The notes under the pieces: model-generated
What the model was told of the DNA's origin: nothing
Database searches by the model: none
Seen by the model: the letters and a program-made list of their open reading frames with translations, nothing else
Program-made: the position numbers and the translations under genes
In this document: piece after piece, positions 12,956-26,019 of the stretch
How the letters are laid out: the number at the start of each line of letters is the position of its first letter
Numbering within the stretch: the stretch's first letter is position 1
Source: Poecilobothrus nobilitatus
Lineage: Eukaryota; Arthropoda; Insecta; Diptera; Dolichopodidae
DNA: 64,000 bases
Reading direction: 5' to 3'
Assembly (NCBI GenBank): GCA_947095535.1
Contig: OX352772.1
Span: forward strand, 93,825,346-93,889,345

Positions 12956-13140
12956 TTTTATACCCATACGATAAGGATCGGGTATATTAAAATTGCTCCT
13001 CCGTTTGTAACACTTCGAAATAAGCTAGCTAGATTCACTTTCAAATGTATGGATCGGATCAGAATTAAATTCTAAGTCGATTAAGCTTTGTCCGTCCGTT
13101 ACTCCGTCCGTCAGCAAGATAACTTAAAAATTAAGAAAGC
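12956..13140. repeat. Dispersed repeat family C
   Basis: The sequence tatacccatacgataaggatcgg, then cctccgtttgtaacacttcgaaa, then gtccgtccgttactccgtccgtc. This layout (TATACCC start, TTTGTAAC, CCGTCCGT block) resembles repeats I recall from fly genomes. It also resembles the reverse complement of the right end of the 17.15-18.18 kb repeat. Confidence 0.55.
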
Positions 13141-14635
13141 TAGAGTCTTGAAATTAACACAAAATATTCTTACATCAGTTTATAGGTTCCCTATTTTTTT
13201 TTGGTTGAAATCCGACCAAAACTTCGGGTAACTCTTGAAGAACTAACTTTTAGATCTCCACATTTTTTTTGAAATAGAGCCATGATATTTTAACAGCTGA
13301 TACATATCATAAAAATATTAATTTTATTTTATTACTTATTTTTCGAGTTTTAACGAGACTTTATTTTAATATTTTTTAAAACCAAATATAATTTTCTATT
13401 AATTTTAATCTTTTAAAAAACAAAAAATATTTATTATAAAAAAAGAAAAAATTAAATTCAGTAAAACCTTATGGTTTTCGTTTTTTTTTAAATTTTTTTT
13501 TTGATTTTATTTACGACCACGACGCGTTTCGAACTTAGTTCATTATCAAGTATTACATATCTTTTGAAGATTTGATGCAAATTTTGCTAAATTCTTGATT
13601 CTTTCTATTTTTCAAACGGTTTAAGTTAGAAACTTGAAATTTTGAGAGAAGTTAGGTCTTTGAAAATAATTATGAGTCATTTCAGAAAATATTTTTGTAT
13701 CGCCCCTGTTTCGGAGCTGTATGGAGCTGTTTATACAAAAATTAAAGCTCTAACATTATATTTTTATTTCTATTAACAACTTTTCTTAATAATTCAGGGT
13801 TACCTTAAAATTGACGAAAGTATGACTTCATTTTTCTAAATTTTCAAACAAATTTTTTTACCGAATTTTTTGCATTTTTTTTTGCAATTTGAAATTATTG
13901 AGGATGATGCGTAGTACAAAAAAAATTAAATAAATATAAATAAATAAAAATTATAACGGTTGTTTGAAGAATTTATATTTATATGATATTAGTATACATA
14001 CTTATATATCTCATGTTTATTTACATATAGTATAATATGTCACTGATGAATGAATGGTATATAATACATACACATATATATAGTATAAATTATTATACAT
14101 TTGCCGCTTAATATTAAATGGTACTATAGTATATTTTGAAAAGTTTTGGATTGATAATCGTTATGTGGAAGGTTAGAATCTGCTTTTAAAGAATGTATAA
14201 ACTAGTTTGAATATATGTAGAACCCATAGTTCTAGAAATTATAAAATTCACCGAAATTATATTAAAATATTAAAATTATAATATAATTAATAAAATTATA
14301 TATAATATAAAAATAATATTATAAGCCATGAACATATTATATTAAAACTTAAATGCTGTAGCTATTACTTATAAATTAAGAAAAGAAACTAATGAATTTT
14401 GCAAACGCTAATACTAATAATTACATTTATTCTCGTTGTTATAGATTTTGAATCACCGTTTTGCAATGTTGTATAATATTAATTTTTCATTAAATTCTTT
14501 ATTTTTGTTGTAATATAATTCAAATCGGTTTTTTGGTGAAGTAAGTTTGTTGAAAAATAGACCGGTAAGTTTAGCTTTAATTTTAATATTTTAATTTGTG
14601 CTACTTCTGGTTTGGATTTGTGCATTTTAGTGAAA
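13141..14635. other. AT-rich interval without recognised gene
   Basis: There are scattered similarities to family A (ttgaaattttgagagaagttagg) but no clear element boundary and no coding similarity. Confidence 0.5.
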
Positions 14636-16440
14636 TCACACTAAATTGGGGCACCATAAGTTAAAATAGATTGAAATATTGTTTTCATATAATAAGAATT
14701 TTGTTTTGCCGTGGCATGTTAAAGTTGTGTTTTTCAGAGCATATATTAATCTAATATAAATATTCGTTTTGTGAACTATACAGCCAATGTAAATGATAGG
14801 CATATAACTATCTGAGCTATGCGGAGGCTTGTTTGGTTTTAATATGGGAATTATTTTGGCTTCTTTCCATTTTGGTGGAAAGTAACCTAATTTTAAACAA
14901 GAATTTAGAATGAACGTAATGTGTTTGATTACACTATGAGGTAGTATTTTAATGAATTTGTTTGAAATATTTTCCGTTTCCCGCTCACTTTTTATTTTTG
15001 AAGATGCTGATAATGTCTCTGATTTCCACAATGGTGATCATTTTAATGTCTGGTATATTTATGTTGCAACTACATAGATCATTTATATTATTTGATGAGC
15101 AGAGTTGGGAAGCGCTTGGATCATTTGTGGGTTGATTAGTATTTTGTTTAGAATAGAAGTGACTACCAATAGTTTTAGCTCTTTCTAAGGATGGGACAAA
15201 TTTATTTCCATTTATAATCAAAGGTGGTATATTTTGGTTTCTATTTTTTAATAATTTAGTAATTTTCCAGTAAGTTTTAGTACCTTTTTCTAGATTTCTG
15301 ATCAATAGATACCATCTAAGATTTCTATATTTTTTGATTTCAAGATTAATTGTTCGCAAAAAATTTTAATTTTTGTATAGGAGTGCTGTTGTACGTATCC
15401 AATTTCTCCTAGTATTGTTTCTTTCCCTAATCAAATCTAATATATGTTTAGGGAGTTTTTGTCAAAAATATTTATTAACTTTTTTGTTAAACTATTTATT
15501 AACTTTTGAACAGATTTTTCTATCGCTATGTTGATTTCATTGAATAAATTAGATATGAATTTATCTATACTATAAATATAGTTAACATAATCAGTATTGT
15601 TGTAATTTGAAAACTTTTCTAAAAGATGGCTACTGATTTTCATTGAGGTGCATATTATTTCTGATATTGAAATTTATTTTGATTTTAATTAGAACAGGTT
15701 AATAGTCTTACTTTATACGATATTAATGTTATTTATATCAGTGATATTGATTATATTAATATTTAATTGTTAATTCTGAGATAACATCAAACCGTTATTC
15801 TCTTGTATATAGTAATTTTTTTAAGTTTTTGCATTAATTCTATTCTAACAGTTTTTAATTCGTCAAAAAAGAAAAGATTATTACTTTGAAAAGTATTAGT
15901 ATTAGTGTTTTTGCATTATTTATATAATTAATATTATTTTTAGTAATTAATTTATTTTTTCTATTGTAGTATTTGATGTAATTACATTTACATTAAAACC
16001 AGACTCGTATTGTGCCTGAAAATTTTATTGAACCATATATTATTTGTATTTCGATTGCGTCAATGTTTGCTGAATGAAAAGTATTTGCAAATTTGACGTT
16101 GTTTTCGATTTAAAAAAGTAAGTTGAAAAATGATTATCTCCACAATTTGCGCATTTTATGTTGGCAGTATCCGGACACTCAGAAGTTTATGATCTTGGGC
16201 ACAGAAGTAATAAAAGGTTCTGTTTTGAGTTGACTGGCAATTGAATTAAAATGTGTTCCCAACTTTTCATTTTCGTCATAAGGGATTCCAGTAACCAAGA
16301 TCTGTTTTGTTTTTGTCGAACTTTAGTGAAGTTGATATAACAATAGTTGGTTTTTGGTTACTATCACATTTTGTTGATGTGATTTGCTAATTTCATTTGA
16401 TTGTATTTTTTTTTTTTATTTATGTAAATATTCTGTAAAA
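14636..16440 (-). pseudogene. Decayed non-LTR retrotransposon (ORF1 end, EN end, RT start)
   Basis: On the minus strand, about 16380-16140 encodes an ORF1 segment with TGIPYDENEKLGTHFNSIA and a zinc-knuckle-like CANCGD. About 15643-15437 looks like the linker after the endonuclease. Between 15359 and 14800 is the RT N-terminal part, with NLEKGTKTYWKI, then KNKKASG-like residues and SCLKLGYFPPKWKEAKIIP, KP and SDSYMPI. The RT stops before its catalytic DD box, so the copy is 3' truncated or deleted. The ORF1 piece is closely similar to the plus-strand element at 19.8 kb, so both belong to one jockey/CR1-like family. Many stops and frameshifts are present. Confidence 0.72.
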
Positions 16441-17139
16441 GGCATATAACGTTGTAAATCAATACTTGAATTCACTGAAATGATTTACTAAAGTCCCTCC
16501 TAATTTAAATTCTCACATATATACCTATACATATTTTGGAAAAAGCGTGTAGCCCTTCTTTTAAATGCAACTCTAAAATCTCTCCTAATTTAGAATAAAA
16601 TACAGGAAAATGAAATACAGTCATACGACACTACATGCAAATGATAATACAGGCAAATTGCAAGAAATTCAGGCATATGACACGACCTTGGTTTTTAATT
16701 GGTGTAGTGTTATTGTTTTGTTTTCAAAATAAAAAATGCAATAAATCAAGAAGTAGTACTGTAACATTTTTATTTCTAGGAAAAAAACTTTTTTTTAACT
16801 AACATTCATTCAAAATATTTCTCGGTCGGTTTCTTGTCGGGTACTGACGTGTTTCAGCAGTGAATTATTGAAATTAAGATTAATTATCTATTAAAAATTA
16901 TTTAACTTATTATAATAACTTATTTTTAAATCTATATGGACATATAAACCTACCATATTAGAAAAAATTGAAAAATATTGAAGTACTAATAATATAAATA
17001 GTTTTGTCAAAAAAAAAAAAAACACTAGTAATTGTGGAGGTATAAACCGCCACTTTGGTGCACATAAATAATTAATTGTTTAATAACAAATTGTAAACAA
17101 AATTATTATAAAACAAGTAAAAATAACAGTAAGTCGATG
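16441..17139. other. AT-rich interval
   Basis: No gene, RNA or repeat boundary was recognised. Confidence 0.5.
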
Positions 17140-17152
17140 CAACCAACTTATT

Positions 17153-18177
17153 TATACCCTACACCTAAAAAATTTAAATTAAATTAAAAATCCATAAGTT
17201 ATTTTAGTTAGGTATTTAATACAAGCTAAAAAAAAAATGCTTTTACAACCTTTGTACAAAATTTCAGGTTTCTATCTTTATTAAATTCGAAAATATGATT
17301 GTTAGGTCTTGGGAAGTGCGTGAAGGCACGCGGATCACCACCCCAATTCATCTCAAATTTTAGAGACATCAACAGGGTAGAACATTCTTATATCAAATTT
17401 TAAGTTTATATATTTATTAATTTCGAAGATATGCTTGTTTAGTCTTAGGAGTTTTGTGGCAGATACCCGAACAACCATTCTAATTCATCTTAAATTTTGG
17501 ACAAATCAGAGATTCAGGAAACAACACCCTTGTACCAAATTTGAAGTTTCTGTCTTTATTAATTTCGAAGATATGCATGTTCGGTTTTGGGAGTTGTATG
17601 GGAGGTATCCGAACGACCACTCCAATTCATCCCAAATTTTAGGCAAATCAGGGATTTAGGAAACAGCACCCTCGTATCAAATTTGAAGTTCCTATTGAAG
17701 TTCCTAAAGATAGCTTTATTAATTTCGAAGATATGCATATTCGGTTTTGGGAGTTGTATGGGAGGTACCCGAACAACCACTCCAATTCATCTCAAATTTT
17801 GGGGACATCAGGGGTTCAGAAAAACACACCCTCGTACAAAATTTTAATTTTCTATCTTTATTAATTTCGAAAATATGCGTATTAGGTTTTGAGAGTTGTA
17901 TGGGAGGTACTCGAACGCATGGTCCGATTTCGCCCATTTATAATGCCCGCCTTACCTTAGTCATTGATAACCTACAGTATAAATTTCATCAAGATAGCAT
18001 GATTATTTTTTGAGTTATCGTGCGAACGGACGGACGGACGGACATCGCTAAATCGACTCAGGCGGTGATCCTGATTCAGAATATATATACATGTATATAC
18101 CTAACACGCTTCCTTTTGGTGGTTACAAACACCATACCAAAGTTAATATACCCTATACTTAATGTGTAGGGTATAAT
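17153..18177. repeat. 1.0-kb repeat with 12-bp inverted ends and five internal tandem units
   Basis: The left end tataccctacac (17153-17164) is the exact inverse of gtgtagggtata at the right end. Inside are five tandem units of about 137-160 bp starting near 17285, 17423, 17560, 17722 and 17862. Each unit begins aatttcgaagatatgc and runs through gagttgtatgggaggtacccgaa, caattcatc and a taggttt/tctttatt section. The last unit leads into gaacggacggacggacggacatcgctaaatcgactcag. Small open frames across it are products of the repeat period. It is a non-coding dispersed element of the fly-repeat type. Confidence 0.85.
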
Positions 18178-19267
18178 AAAATATCTTATCTAAAACAAAA
18201 TTTTTTAATCTTTTAACAATTATCCAGTATTAAAAAATAATACACAATTTAACGATATTAAGTCAAATTGAACAATATAAACAAAATTTTCTTTTATTTA
18301 TGTAATCAATATTAATTAACTAAATCTAGTTAAATTAAACTGAGCATAAGCTCATTTTCAAATGAAATGAAATTAATTTATAATATGATTGTACATACGT
18401 AAATTCATTAAGACTTAATTTTCGTATTCGTAAAAATACAAAAGACTTAATTTTCGTATTCGTAAAATTCGTAAAAGTGAAAAATAAAAAGGAAAAAATA
18501 AAACTTTTTTATGTTATTTTCATATAAATTTAAAGTGGTACATTTATTTTAAATTTTTAAATTTTTAATTAAACACTGTTTAATTAAACACATTTTAAAC
18601 GTAATATTCTTTATTTATATATATTTTTTTTATTATTTACAATATTTTAAATTAAACTAAATTTGATTTGATTAACATATAAATAATTTAAGCAATAAAA
18701 ATATAACTAAGTTAAATAATAAACAACAAGGATCTAATAAATAACAATACTTATTATTATCAAAATGTCGATCAACTGTCAATAATTCTTTGAATTAATA
18801 GTGTTGTAAAATATAGTGATGGGACTTACGACGTTAAGTATCGATTTATTTTTACATACTTTAGCTTAGTAACTTAATTAATTTAAATAAAAATACTCTT
18901 ACATATTCAATATCTAAATTAAAAAATATAAACAAAACTAAATAATAATAATAATTAAAGTTGAAATAAAAGAAAATCAATTATTAATATAATATATAAA
19001 TATTAATATTAAATTAATATTAAACATTAATAAAATCATTAATAAAAGTAAATAAAAATCGAAATAACATGTAATAGTAGGAAATAATTGAAGTAAACAA
19101 ATAAATATTAACTTAAAACAATTAATTAACTTAATTTAACTAAATTTAAATTCAACCAAAAATCATTACACATAACTTACTTATAATACATGAACTTGAA
19201 GCTAATTATTACAAAAGGCATGTTTTATTAAATTTAATGTACTATTCGTTCTGCTACAAATTTTGCT
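18178..19267. other. Very AT-rich interval
   Basis: No coding or RNA feature was recognised. It is rich in simple A/T runs. Confidence 0.55.
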
Positions 19268-20225
19268 TTGGTGATTTTCAACTTCTGCTTTTTTATACTT
19301 CTACTTTTTTTTAATCAACTTAAAATGGCTTTAAACATTGCTAATTCCAATAGCAAAAATATGAAGTTGCGATCCAATAGCACTTCTTCATCCGCACCCA
19401 GTGGTCATCCTGTAACCGCAGTTTACACTAACGAAAGACTCATCAAACTCGTTCAGGCTCTTACCGATAAATTCTACTCTTTCGAAGTAAATATCAAAGC
19501 AACAATTAAGTACAGATTCGTTGAATTAGAAAGTAGTTTCAACAAAAAACTGCTTTTGCAATAGATTGATGATATTGATAAAAAAATCGTCAACATTGAG
19601 AGATCGTTAAACGAAAAAATTATGGCTGCGTCTGAAATTAATATTGAAATTATGCAAAGTAAAGTTAATGAAATGGCAGAGAATCAGCACAAAAGTGTTA
19701 GCGAACTTACCGAACGAATTAACTCTATCTGCAAATCCCTACTGTACAGCCGAACATGAGTAAACGACTGTCTGCAATTGAAAGATTGACACATAGCAAT
19801 GATCTTTTGGTTACTGGAATCCCTTATGTCGAAAATCAAAAGTTGGAAACACATTTTAATTCAATTGCCATTGGCTGTAACATTAATTACGCAAGCATCG
19901 ATGTTTCGTACTCGCAGTGACAATAAGACAATTGTTATTAAATTTTCGGGTACTTCAGCTAAGGATGATTTATTCAATAAATACTTAAATTTTAAAAATT
20001 TTAGTGTAACGCATTTTGGTTTTCCTGGGACCAAACGCGTATATATAAATGAAAGTCTTCCTCCATATACACTGTCACCCCTATGGATTGCCAAAAAAAT
20101 GTAAAAAGATGGATGGCTCCATAAAATATTCACTAAGAAGAGAGATCTTTATATAATTAAAGCTCAGCACAGTGCAGAGATCAAAATTACTTCTAAGGAC
20201 CAACTAATGTCTGGTAACCATACAT
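19268..20225 (+). pseudogene. Non-LTR retrotransposon ORF1 (coiled coil plus baculo-FP-like domain)
   Basis: The frame starts near 19325 (MALNIANSNSKNMKLRSN). It encodes a Ser-rich head, then a heptad-rich coiled coil (LVQALTDKFYSFEV, then IDDIDKKIVNIERSLNEK past a TAG at 19562), then LVTGIPYVENQKLETHFNSI, then IVIKFSGTSAKDDLF and a GTKRVYINESLPPYTL segment typical of the FP-like C-terminal domain of CR1/jockey ORF1 proteins. The function would be RNA binding and RNP formation. It is broken by a TAG at 19562, a TGA near 19757, frameshifts around 19800-19915 and a TAA at 20102. The TGIPY segment matches the minus-strand copy at 16.3 kb. Confidence 0.8.
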
Positions 20226-20399
20226 GATAATATTTGGAATTCACCATCAAGCATGTAGCAGTATGTATTCAACAAGTTTAAAATTTTGTTTTTTTATTAT
20301 TTTTGTGCATTCATAATAAATTTTTTTATTTGAAGTAATTATTTTAGTTACTGTCGTGTTTAAATTTTCTTTTTTTCTTTTTTTTTTTTTTGTTTAACG

Positions 20400-21225
20400 A
20401 TTTTATTAAATTAAGCCCCTCTTTTTACTTATTTATGATCTTACGGCTGATATCAACTCGGGAGAAATTCCATTATCTTCCTCTATTTCAAATACAATCC
20501 TGAACTTGACCCTAAATAAATCTGAGCTACTCAATGTTATTCATATAAACATCAGAAGCTTACTTCCTAAGATCAAAGTTCTCAAATCCATCATATGCAA
20601 AGCTAACTTACCCTTCCCGGTTTTAAGATACATCGGAATGATAGGGCGAAAAATGATCTAAATGCCTCTTGGACTCGAGGAGAAGGAGTTGCTATTTATG
20701 TGCGATGCGGGATTTCCGTCAAAGTTCTCGAAAAATCTAGTCCAAATGATACAATTGAATATATTTTTACGGAAATGCGTAGTAATAATGGTCCTGTGCT
20801 CTTGGGAGCTGTGCACCTTCCCCATCCTATCGCGATTATAAAAACCTATATCTATATTACCTATCGCGATTATAAAAATTGCAATATTCAGGACCTTGCC
20901 GAACATGCCTCCGGTCTAACCTGGGGCAGAATATATTTCTTCGAGCACTTGGACGACAAGGTTGAATATTTCAATGATCTAGTTCTGAAACTTTTTAATC
21001 TTTATGTGCCCCTCAGAACTTTTCGCCCTCGAGAAGACTATATACCATATTTGAGCATACAGGTTAAAAATCTAAGTTTTGTCAGAGACTTGGCATTTGA
21101 AGAGTGGAAATCCGATAGTACCGCTGCGAACTATGCTAAACTTAAAAACTACTTAACAAGGTTACTCCTTTGATTCGCCAGGCCCATCGTCATCGTCTCA
21201 ATGCATTTAATAAATAAATAAATAA
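20400..21225 (+). pseudogene. Non-LTR retrotransposon ORF2 5' part (endonuclease)
   Basis: Downstream of ORF1 on the same strand. LLNVIHINIRSLLPKIKVL (about 20530-20590) is the start of an AP-type endonuclease. GEGVAIYVRCGISVKVLEK (about 20680-20735) and FTEMRSNNGPVLLGAVHLP (about 20765-20820) are its middle. EYFNDLVLKLFNLYVPLRTF and LAFEEWKSDSTAANYAKLKN (about 20965-21150) are the linker before RT. The element stops at RQAHRHRLNAFNK next to a (TAAA)n tail at about 21205, so RT is missing. It is internally deleted between the ENs and carries a 34-bp tandem duplication at about 20824-20880 (cctatcgcgattataaaaa repeated). Confidence 0.78.
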
Positions 21226-21962
21226 ATAATATATATATGTACCTATCATATGATTTTACCCCTTTTAAAGGAAAACAGTTTTTTAAAACCATTCAGTGGC
21301 TCGACATTATTTAACTTTATTGTGCAACATGTTTAAAAGATAACAAATTTACAACATGTTGGATAGTTAGTGAAGTTGTTTTCCAACCATGTTGACGGTT
21401 GAAGTTTGGGTTGGGAAAATATAATTTTTTTTTTATTTAATGTTGGTGTGGTTAAATGTTTTAATGTGTACAGGCAAATTGAAAAACTAAATGGCGCTTA
21501 TTGTCCTTTTCAAAAAAATTTAACTGAGAAAAGAACATCGGAAAAAAATTTATAGAAAATATTATCTAATAGTAATTAGAATTTTTTTTTCAATGGCTGG
21601 TATCATGGAATGATATAATGAAACATGGAAACAATTTTTGGACACGCATAGAAGCTGTCCAGGATCACAATTGATTATGTACTCATAAATTTATCGATAT
21701 TTTTCAATATTTATTTTTCTGATTTTTTTTTTTTGCGGGATTATTAAAAATATTTTAACCTCAAGTAACTTACAGAAAAACGTAACAGAAAAATGACGTT
21801 TGCAAGAAAAATCTCGATATTTAAAAAGAGGTTTAAATGATGTTGCAAATATGTGTGAAGAATGGTGAAGAAGTTTACCAATATGTTATAAACATGGTTT
21901 TAACCAATTTAACAATGTATCGTGAACAGCACAATAATTTATTTGTACATCTTTATACCTAT
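21226..21962. other. AT-rich interval before the hAT element
   Basis: No gene was recognised. Confidence 0.55.
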
Positions 21963-21970
21963 ATAAATAT
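21963..21970. repeat. hAT target-site duplication, left
   Basis: ataaatat, identical to 25288-25295 on the other side of the hAT element. Confidence 0.9.
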
Positions 21971-21989
21971 CAGTGGCGGCTTCTCCTAA

Positions 21990-22878
21990 GATTCAACTGA
22001 CTCATTGAATCAGTTGTAAAAATATTAACTTTACTTAAAATCTAATAGTTTTAAAAAATTTAAAAATCCTATACATTTATATTTTATTGAACACCAACAC
22101 ATATTATTTTGTGCCATATGGCAAATTCCAATATCAATTATGTTATAGATTCAATAGAAGAAATTGAAACCACAATATAACATCTGTAATATTCTTCTAT
22201 ATTTTTATTTTTGTTATTTATGTATACAAATAATATATAAATATTTAATATACATATATAATTAAATATATGTATAACAAAATTAAAAAGCAAAGAAACA
22301 TATCGACGAAGAGAGAATAAACAAACGAAAAATTGAAAATTGGTGTTGAGGAGAGTGGAGAGTGGAGACTATCTTATCATTTCATTTATCATTTACACAT
22401 ATTACATTTACATAATAGTATGTATAATTAATACATACTTCATTTTCATTTTATTTTATAAATCTTAGAAGATCAAGATTCAATATATATATAAAATTGA
22501 ATCCACTGAGTTATAAATTATGATTTATGTATGATTATCATTATGATTGGTGTAGTGGTGTGTAATGTCAAGTAATAATGAGTAATGAATGAGATGCATA
22601 CACATTTTTTTTCGTTGAATATATATTATATTAATATATGAATAAAAGAATTACATTTTTCCTAATAAGAATTTAATAACAGCAATCAAGAAGATTCAAT
22701 TTTATATTTTGAATCTATGCAAACTTCTTTTAATAAGTATCAAAATAAGAAAAATAAAAAAAGAAAGGGCAAAACAATATATTGAAAAATACGAATAAAA
22801 ATACAAAATAAAACTACAAAATAAGTCAAAATGACAATTTTTTAACGGATTTTTAACTATTTCTCTCATTTTTGAATC
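21990..22878. promoter_or_regulatory. Cluster of GATTCAA/TTGAATC heptamers in hAT 5' region
   Basis: Copies start at 21990, 22005, 22148, 22477, 22497, 22693, 22709 and 22872, and one more lies at 25252 near the 3' end. They occur in both orientations, three times as close inverted pairs. By my rough base-composition estimate about 0.2 would be expected in this length. hAT transposases bind repeated subterminal motifs, so these are candidate binding sites (inference). Confidence 0.6.
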
Positions 22879-23092
22879 CAATTTCTTCTATGTAAATTGT
22901 AATTTATATTTTATAATGTTTATAATGGCTTGCAATTTGTAATTTTAACTTGTTGCGAATTATCATTGCAACAAGCGTATATGAGTATAATCTTTGTTTT
23001 TTTAGAAGCTTTTTTTTATTATTTAGACTTTAGTAGAGTTTGATTTTTTTTAACAATCAGATATTTTAATTCCTAAAAAAACTTAAGTAACA

Positions 23093-25217
23093 ATGTGTAA
23101 TTGCGTGATTGAAGATTTATTTAAAAGAAAATTTTCTTTAAGATCTTTCGAAGAAAAAATTGAAATTGTATCTAATGGCCGACCAAAACCTTCAATGAAA
23201 AATTTAACTAAAGAATGTGAAGCGCCGTCGACTAAATGTAAAAGAAAATTTAATTCCGAAATTTACAATAAAAATGAATGGATTACCGGTTGCGAGTCAA
23301 CAAAAGCTCTTTATTGTTGGCCCTGTTTACTTTTCTGCAAAGAAAGTTCTGTGTGGACAATGACAAAAGGGTATTCTGATTTGAACAATTTATCCAAAGC
23401 AGTAAAAAATCACGAGGGAATCCAGCATAAAGAAAGTGCTATAATGTTAAAACTTTTTGGGAAAAATAGAATTGAAAATTTGATAGATAAAGCACGTTCA
23501 ATTTCTATACAACAGTTCAATGAAAAAGTAAAAAACAATAGGGCAATAACAAAAATAATAAGGGTTAGCAATTCGAGGTCACGACGAAAGTGAAAACTCA
23601 TTAAATCGTGGAAATTTTCGTGAACTTCTAAATTTTGTTGCGCAAAAAAATCCTTTACTTAAAGAACATCTTAAAACGTCTACAGTATTTTCCGGTACAT
23701 CAAAAACCATTCAAAATGATCTTATTTCTGCAATTGAAACCGTTATAGACAATCAGATTAAAAATGAATTGGAAGGTACAGAATTTGTTTCTATTATTTT
23801 AGACGAATGTACGGATAATTCATGTAAATCACAACTAGCTGTAATTTTAAGATATTTTGATTCTAGTGAAGGAGCTGTAGAAAGATTTATAAAATTTTTG
23901 GATGTATCAGCAGATAGATCAGCTGATGGTCTTTATAAAACTGTTTTAAATATTCTTTCTGATTACAAACTTGAACGGAAACTGATTTGTCCAACATATG
24001 ATGGTGCAGCCGTTATGTCTGGAAATTCAAATGGGCTTCAAGCTAAAATAAGACAACATCTCCCAAATGCAATTTTTATTCATTGTTTTGCACATAAATT
24101 TAATCTAGTCTTGGTTCAATCTGCTAAAAAAATACCTGAACCGAATCGGTTTTTTAAAGATTTGAGTGGTTTAGCTAGTTGTTTTAATAACTCTTCTAAG
24201 CGAACAGAAGCATTCATTACAATTTGTAACAGACGTCTGCCCACTGTTGTTCCCACAAGATGGGAATTTAATGGAAGATTAGTTCTGACAGTTTCGTCAC
24301 AACTAAAAGAATTAAGAGAGTTTTTTCTTACAATAGTTGAAACGGAGGACGGAAAATGGAATTCTGATGATATAAATCAAGCAAGAGGATATTTAAATTT
24401 ATTTGAGGATGGAATATTTTTATTGCTGCTACATTTTTATGCAGAATTTTTTCCAGAAACTGATATTGTATTTCAAATATTGCAAAAAAAATTAAATGAT
24501 ATTATTTTTTGCAAGAAGTCAATCGCAAATTTTCAAGAAAAGTTGAATACTATTAAAATTAATTTTGAAGAATTTTGGCTTAAATTAAAAGAAAAAGAAA
24601 ATATAGAAAGTAAATTAAAAAAAAAAAGAAATTTAAATTGCGATGTTAAAATATTTACTCAAAAACTTATAGATAAAATTATTGATAATGTAACAGATGA
24701 ACTAATATTTCGTTTTGACTCTTTAACTAATTTAAGCTTTTTAAGTTTATTTGATTTTAAAAAATTTGAAGATTTTGAAAAAAAATTTCCAATTAGTTAT
24801 TTTAATTCATTAAAAGATCATTTTCTTTCAATTTTCGATTTTAGTTCTTTAAGAAATGATTTAATTTTAGTTTATAGAATACAAGATTTCCGCAAATTTC
24901 AAAATATTGGAGATTTTATAATATATTGTAAACAAAATGATTTGGTGGATAGTATAAAAGAAGCATTCAAACTTGCATTATTAATAGAAACTATACCAGC
25001 TTCTTCTACGTCAGCAGAAAGATCTTTTTCTAGCTTAAAAAATATAAAAACTTGTGTTCGAAATTCAATGAGTCAAAATAGAATGTCTAGTTTATCATTA
25101 ATTTATATTGAAAAAAAAATGTTGCAAGAACTTATAATAAAACAATCATTTTTTGAAGATGTAATAAATATTTTTGGAACTAAAGAAAGAAGAACAGAAC
25201 TAAAATATAAGTCTTAA
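23093..25217 (+). pseudogene. hAT transposase, ZMYM1/P52rIPK-like, one frameshift
   Basis: The N-terminal part (23093-23590) has a TTF-type zinc-finger region with WITGCESTKALYCWPCLLF, then GYSDLNNLSKAVKNHE and a conserved H. The frame then shifts near 23560-23580, and the second frame continues through GLAIRGHDESENSLNRGNF (DUF4371 region). The RNase H-like core has SIILDECTDNS, CPTYDGAAVMSG and HCFAHKFNLVL; the C-terminal hAT dimerisation motif is SSTSAERSFSSLKNIKT (about 25005-25055), ending at 25217. Apart from the single frameshift no stop interrupts it. The total of about 700 aa fits the family. The expected role is cut-and-paste transposition of the 21971-25287 element. Its codons are very AT-rich, like the surroundings. 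Confidence 0.93.
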
Positions 25218-25287
25218 AAGAATTTTTTTGTTTTACTTAAATTTTTTTATTTTGAATCAGTAGGTTAAAAATCCACGAGCCGCCACT

Positions 25288-25295
25288 ATAAATAT
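25288..25295. repeat. hAT target-site duplication, right
   Basis: ataaatat, identical to 21963-21970. Confidence 0.9.
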
Positions 25296-25338
25296 ATATA
25301 TAATAATGTTCATATAATACAAATAAATTCAATTAATA

Positions 25339-25720
25339 ACGAGGTACAGTGCAGTAGAGTAGACTGTGTCAATTCTGGGATACCCATATGAAGGTAATAT
25401 AGCTATGCTGTTTCCATACAACAACTTGACATCTTTTCATGAAATTTCAGATATCTAGCCTCGATAGACTGAGTTCTATTTATTTAAAAAGAAACCTTGT
25501 ATGGCAGCTACCGAATCTGTTGCACCAGCACAACCAAATTTTACATAAATTATTTCCATAAAACTTGATCATCTTTCGTAAGTCTGAAATACACCTAGCT
25601 TCGTTAACTTCCAATATGTGCAAAATACCTGAATCTGCTGGGCTAGAACACATCTTTTTAGAAATATTGGTCCGCACACACTTTTTTACATATTGGTATA
25701 AGACATAACTTGGTTTTCTG
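25339..25720. repeat. Dispersed repeat family B, copy 2
   Basis: It begins aacgaggtacagtgcagtag and carries the same order of blocks as copy 1 (gcaccagcacaaccaaattt, ccataaaacttgatcat). It is about 380 bp long. Confidence 0.75.
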
Positions 25721-26019
25721 CTGCAGACCACTTAATTGTATTTTCGCATATAGCAAAAAATCAGGATTTTTTATTCAATAGTTTTTTCCTTTTATTTTTC
25801 TCATTAGCCATAAACACCTTCTTAACTATTAAAAATAATCGGATAATCGAATAATACAATTTTTAATATTTATTATAGACGGCGTGACGTGAATTATTGT
25901 TTCTAAGAAAGTTTCAATGTTTTGTCAAATTTTTGTTAAATAAAATAAAACACCAATGTAATATTTTCATTTAAGTGCTATCACTGTTGAAACATTAACT
26001 ATGAAAATATTTGATGCTG

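Larger units (their letters stand above)
21971..25287 (+). mobile_element. Complete hAT DNA transposon (3,317 bp)
   Basis: The left end CAGTGGCGGCT and the right end, read inward as AGTGGCGGCT, form short terminal inverted repeats of hAT type. The flanks carry a perfect 8-bp direct duplication, ataaatat, at 21963-21970 and 25288-25295, which is the target-site length of hAT elements. It encodes one transposase (23093-25217). The 1.1-kb 5' region and the short 3' region carry repeated GATTCAA/TTGAATC heptamers, likely subterminal transposase-binding sites. The single frameshift in the coding region suggests a fairly young but inactive copy. Confidence 0.93.

Noticed and set aside
17285..17940. 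Regular repeats suggestive of a CRISPR-like array
   Set aside because: Whole units of about 140 bp repeat without unique spacers, in eukaryotic DNA.
19861..20133. Minus-strand 90-aa frame
   Set aside because: It is antisense to the ORF1 FP-like domain.
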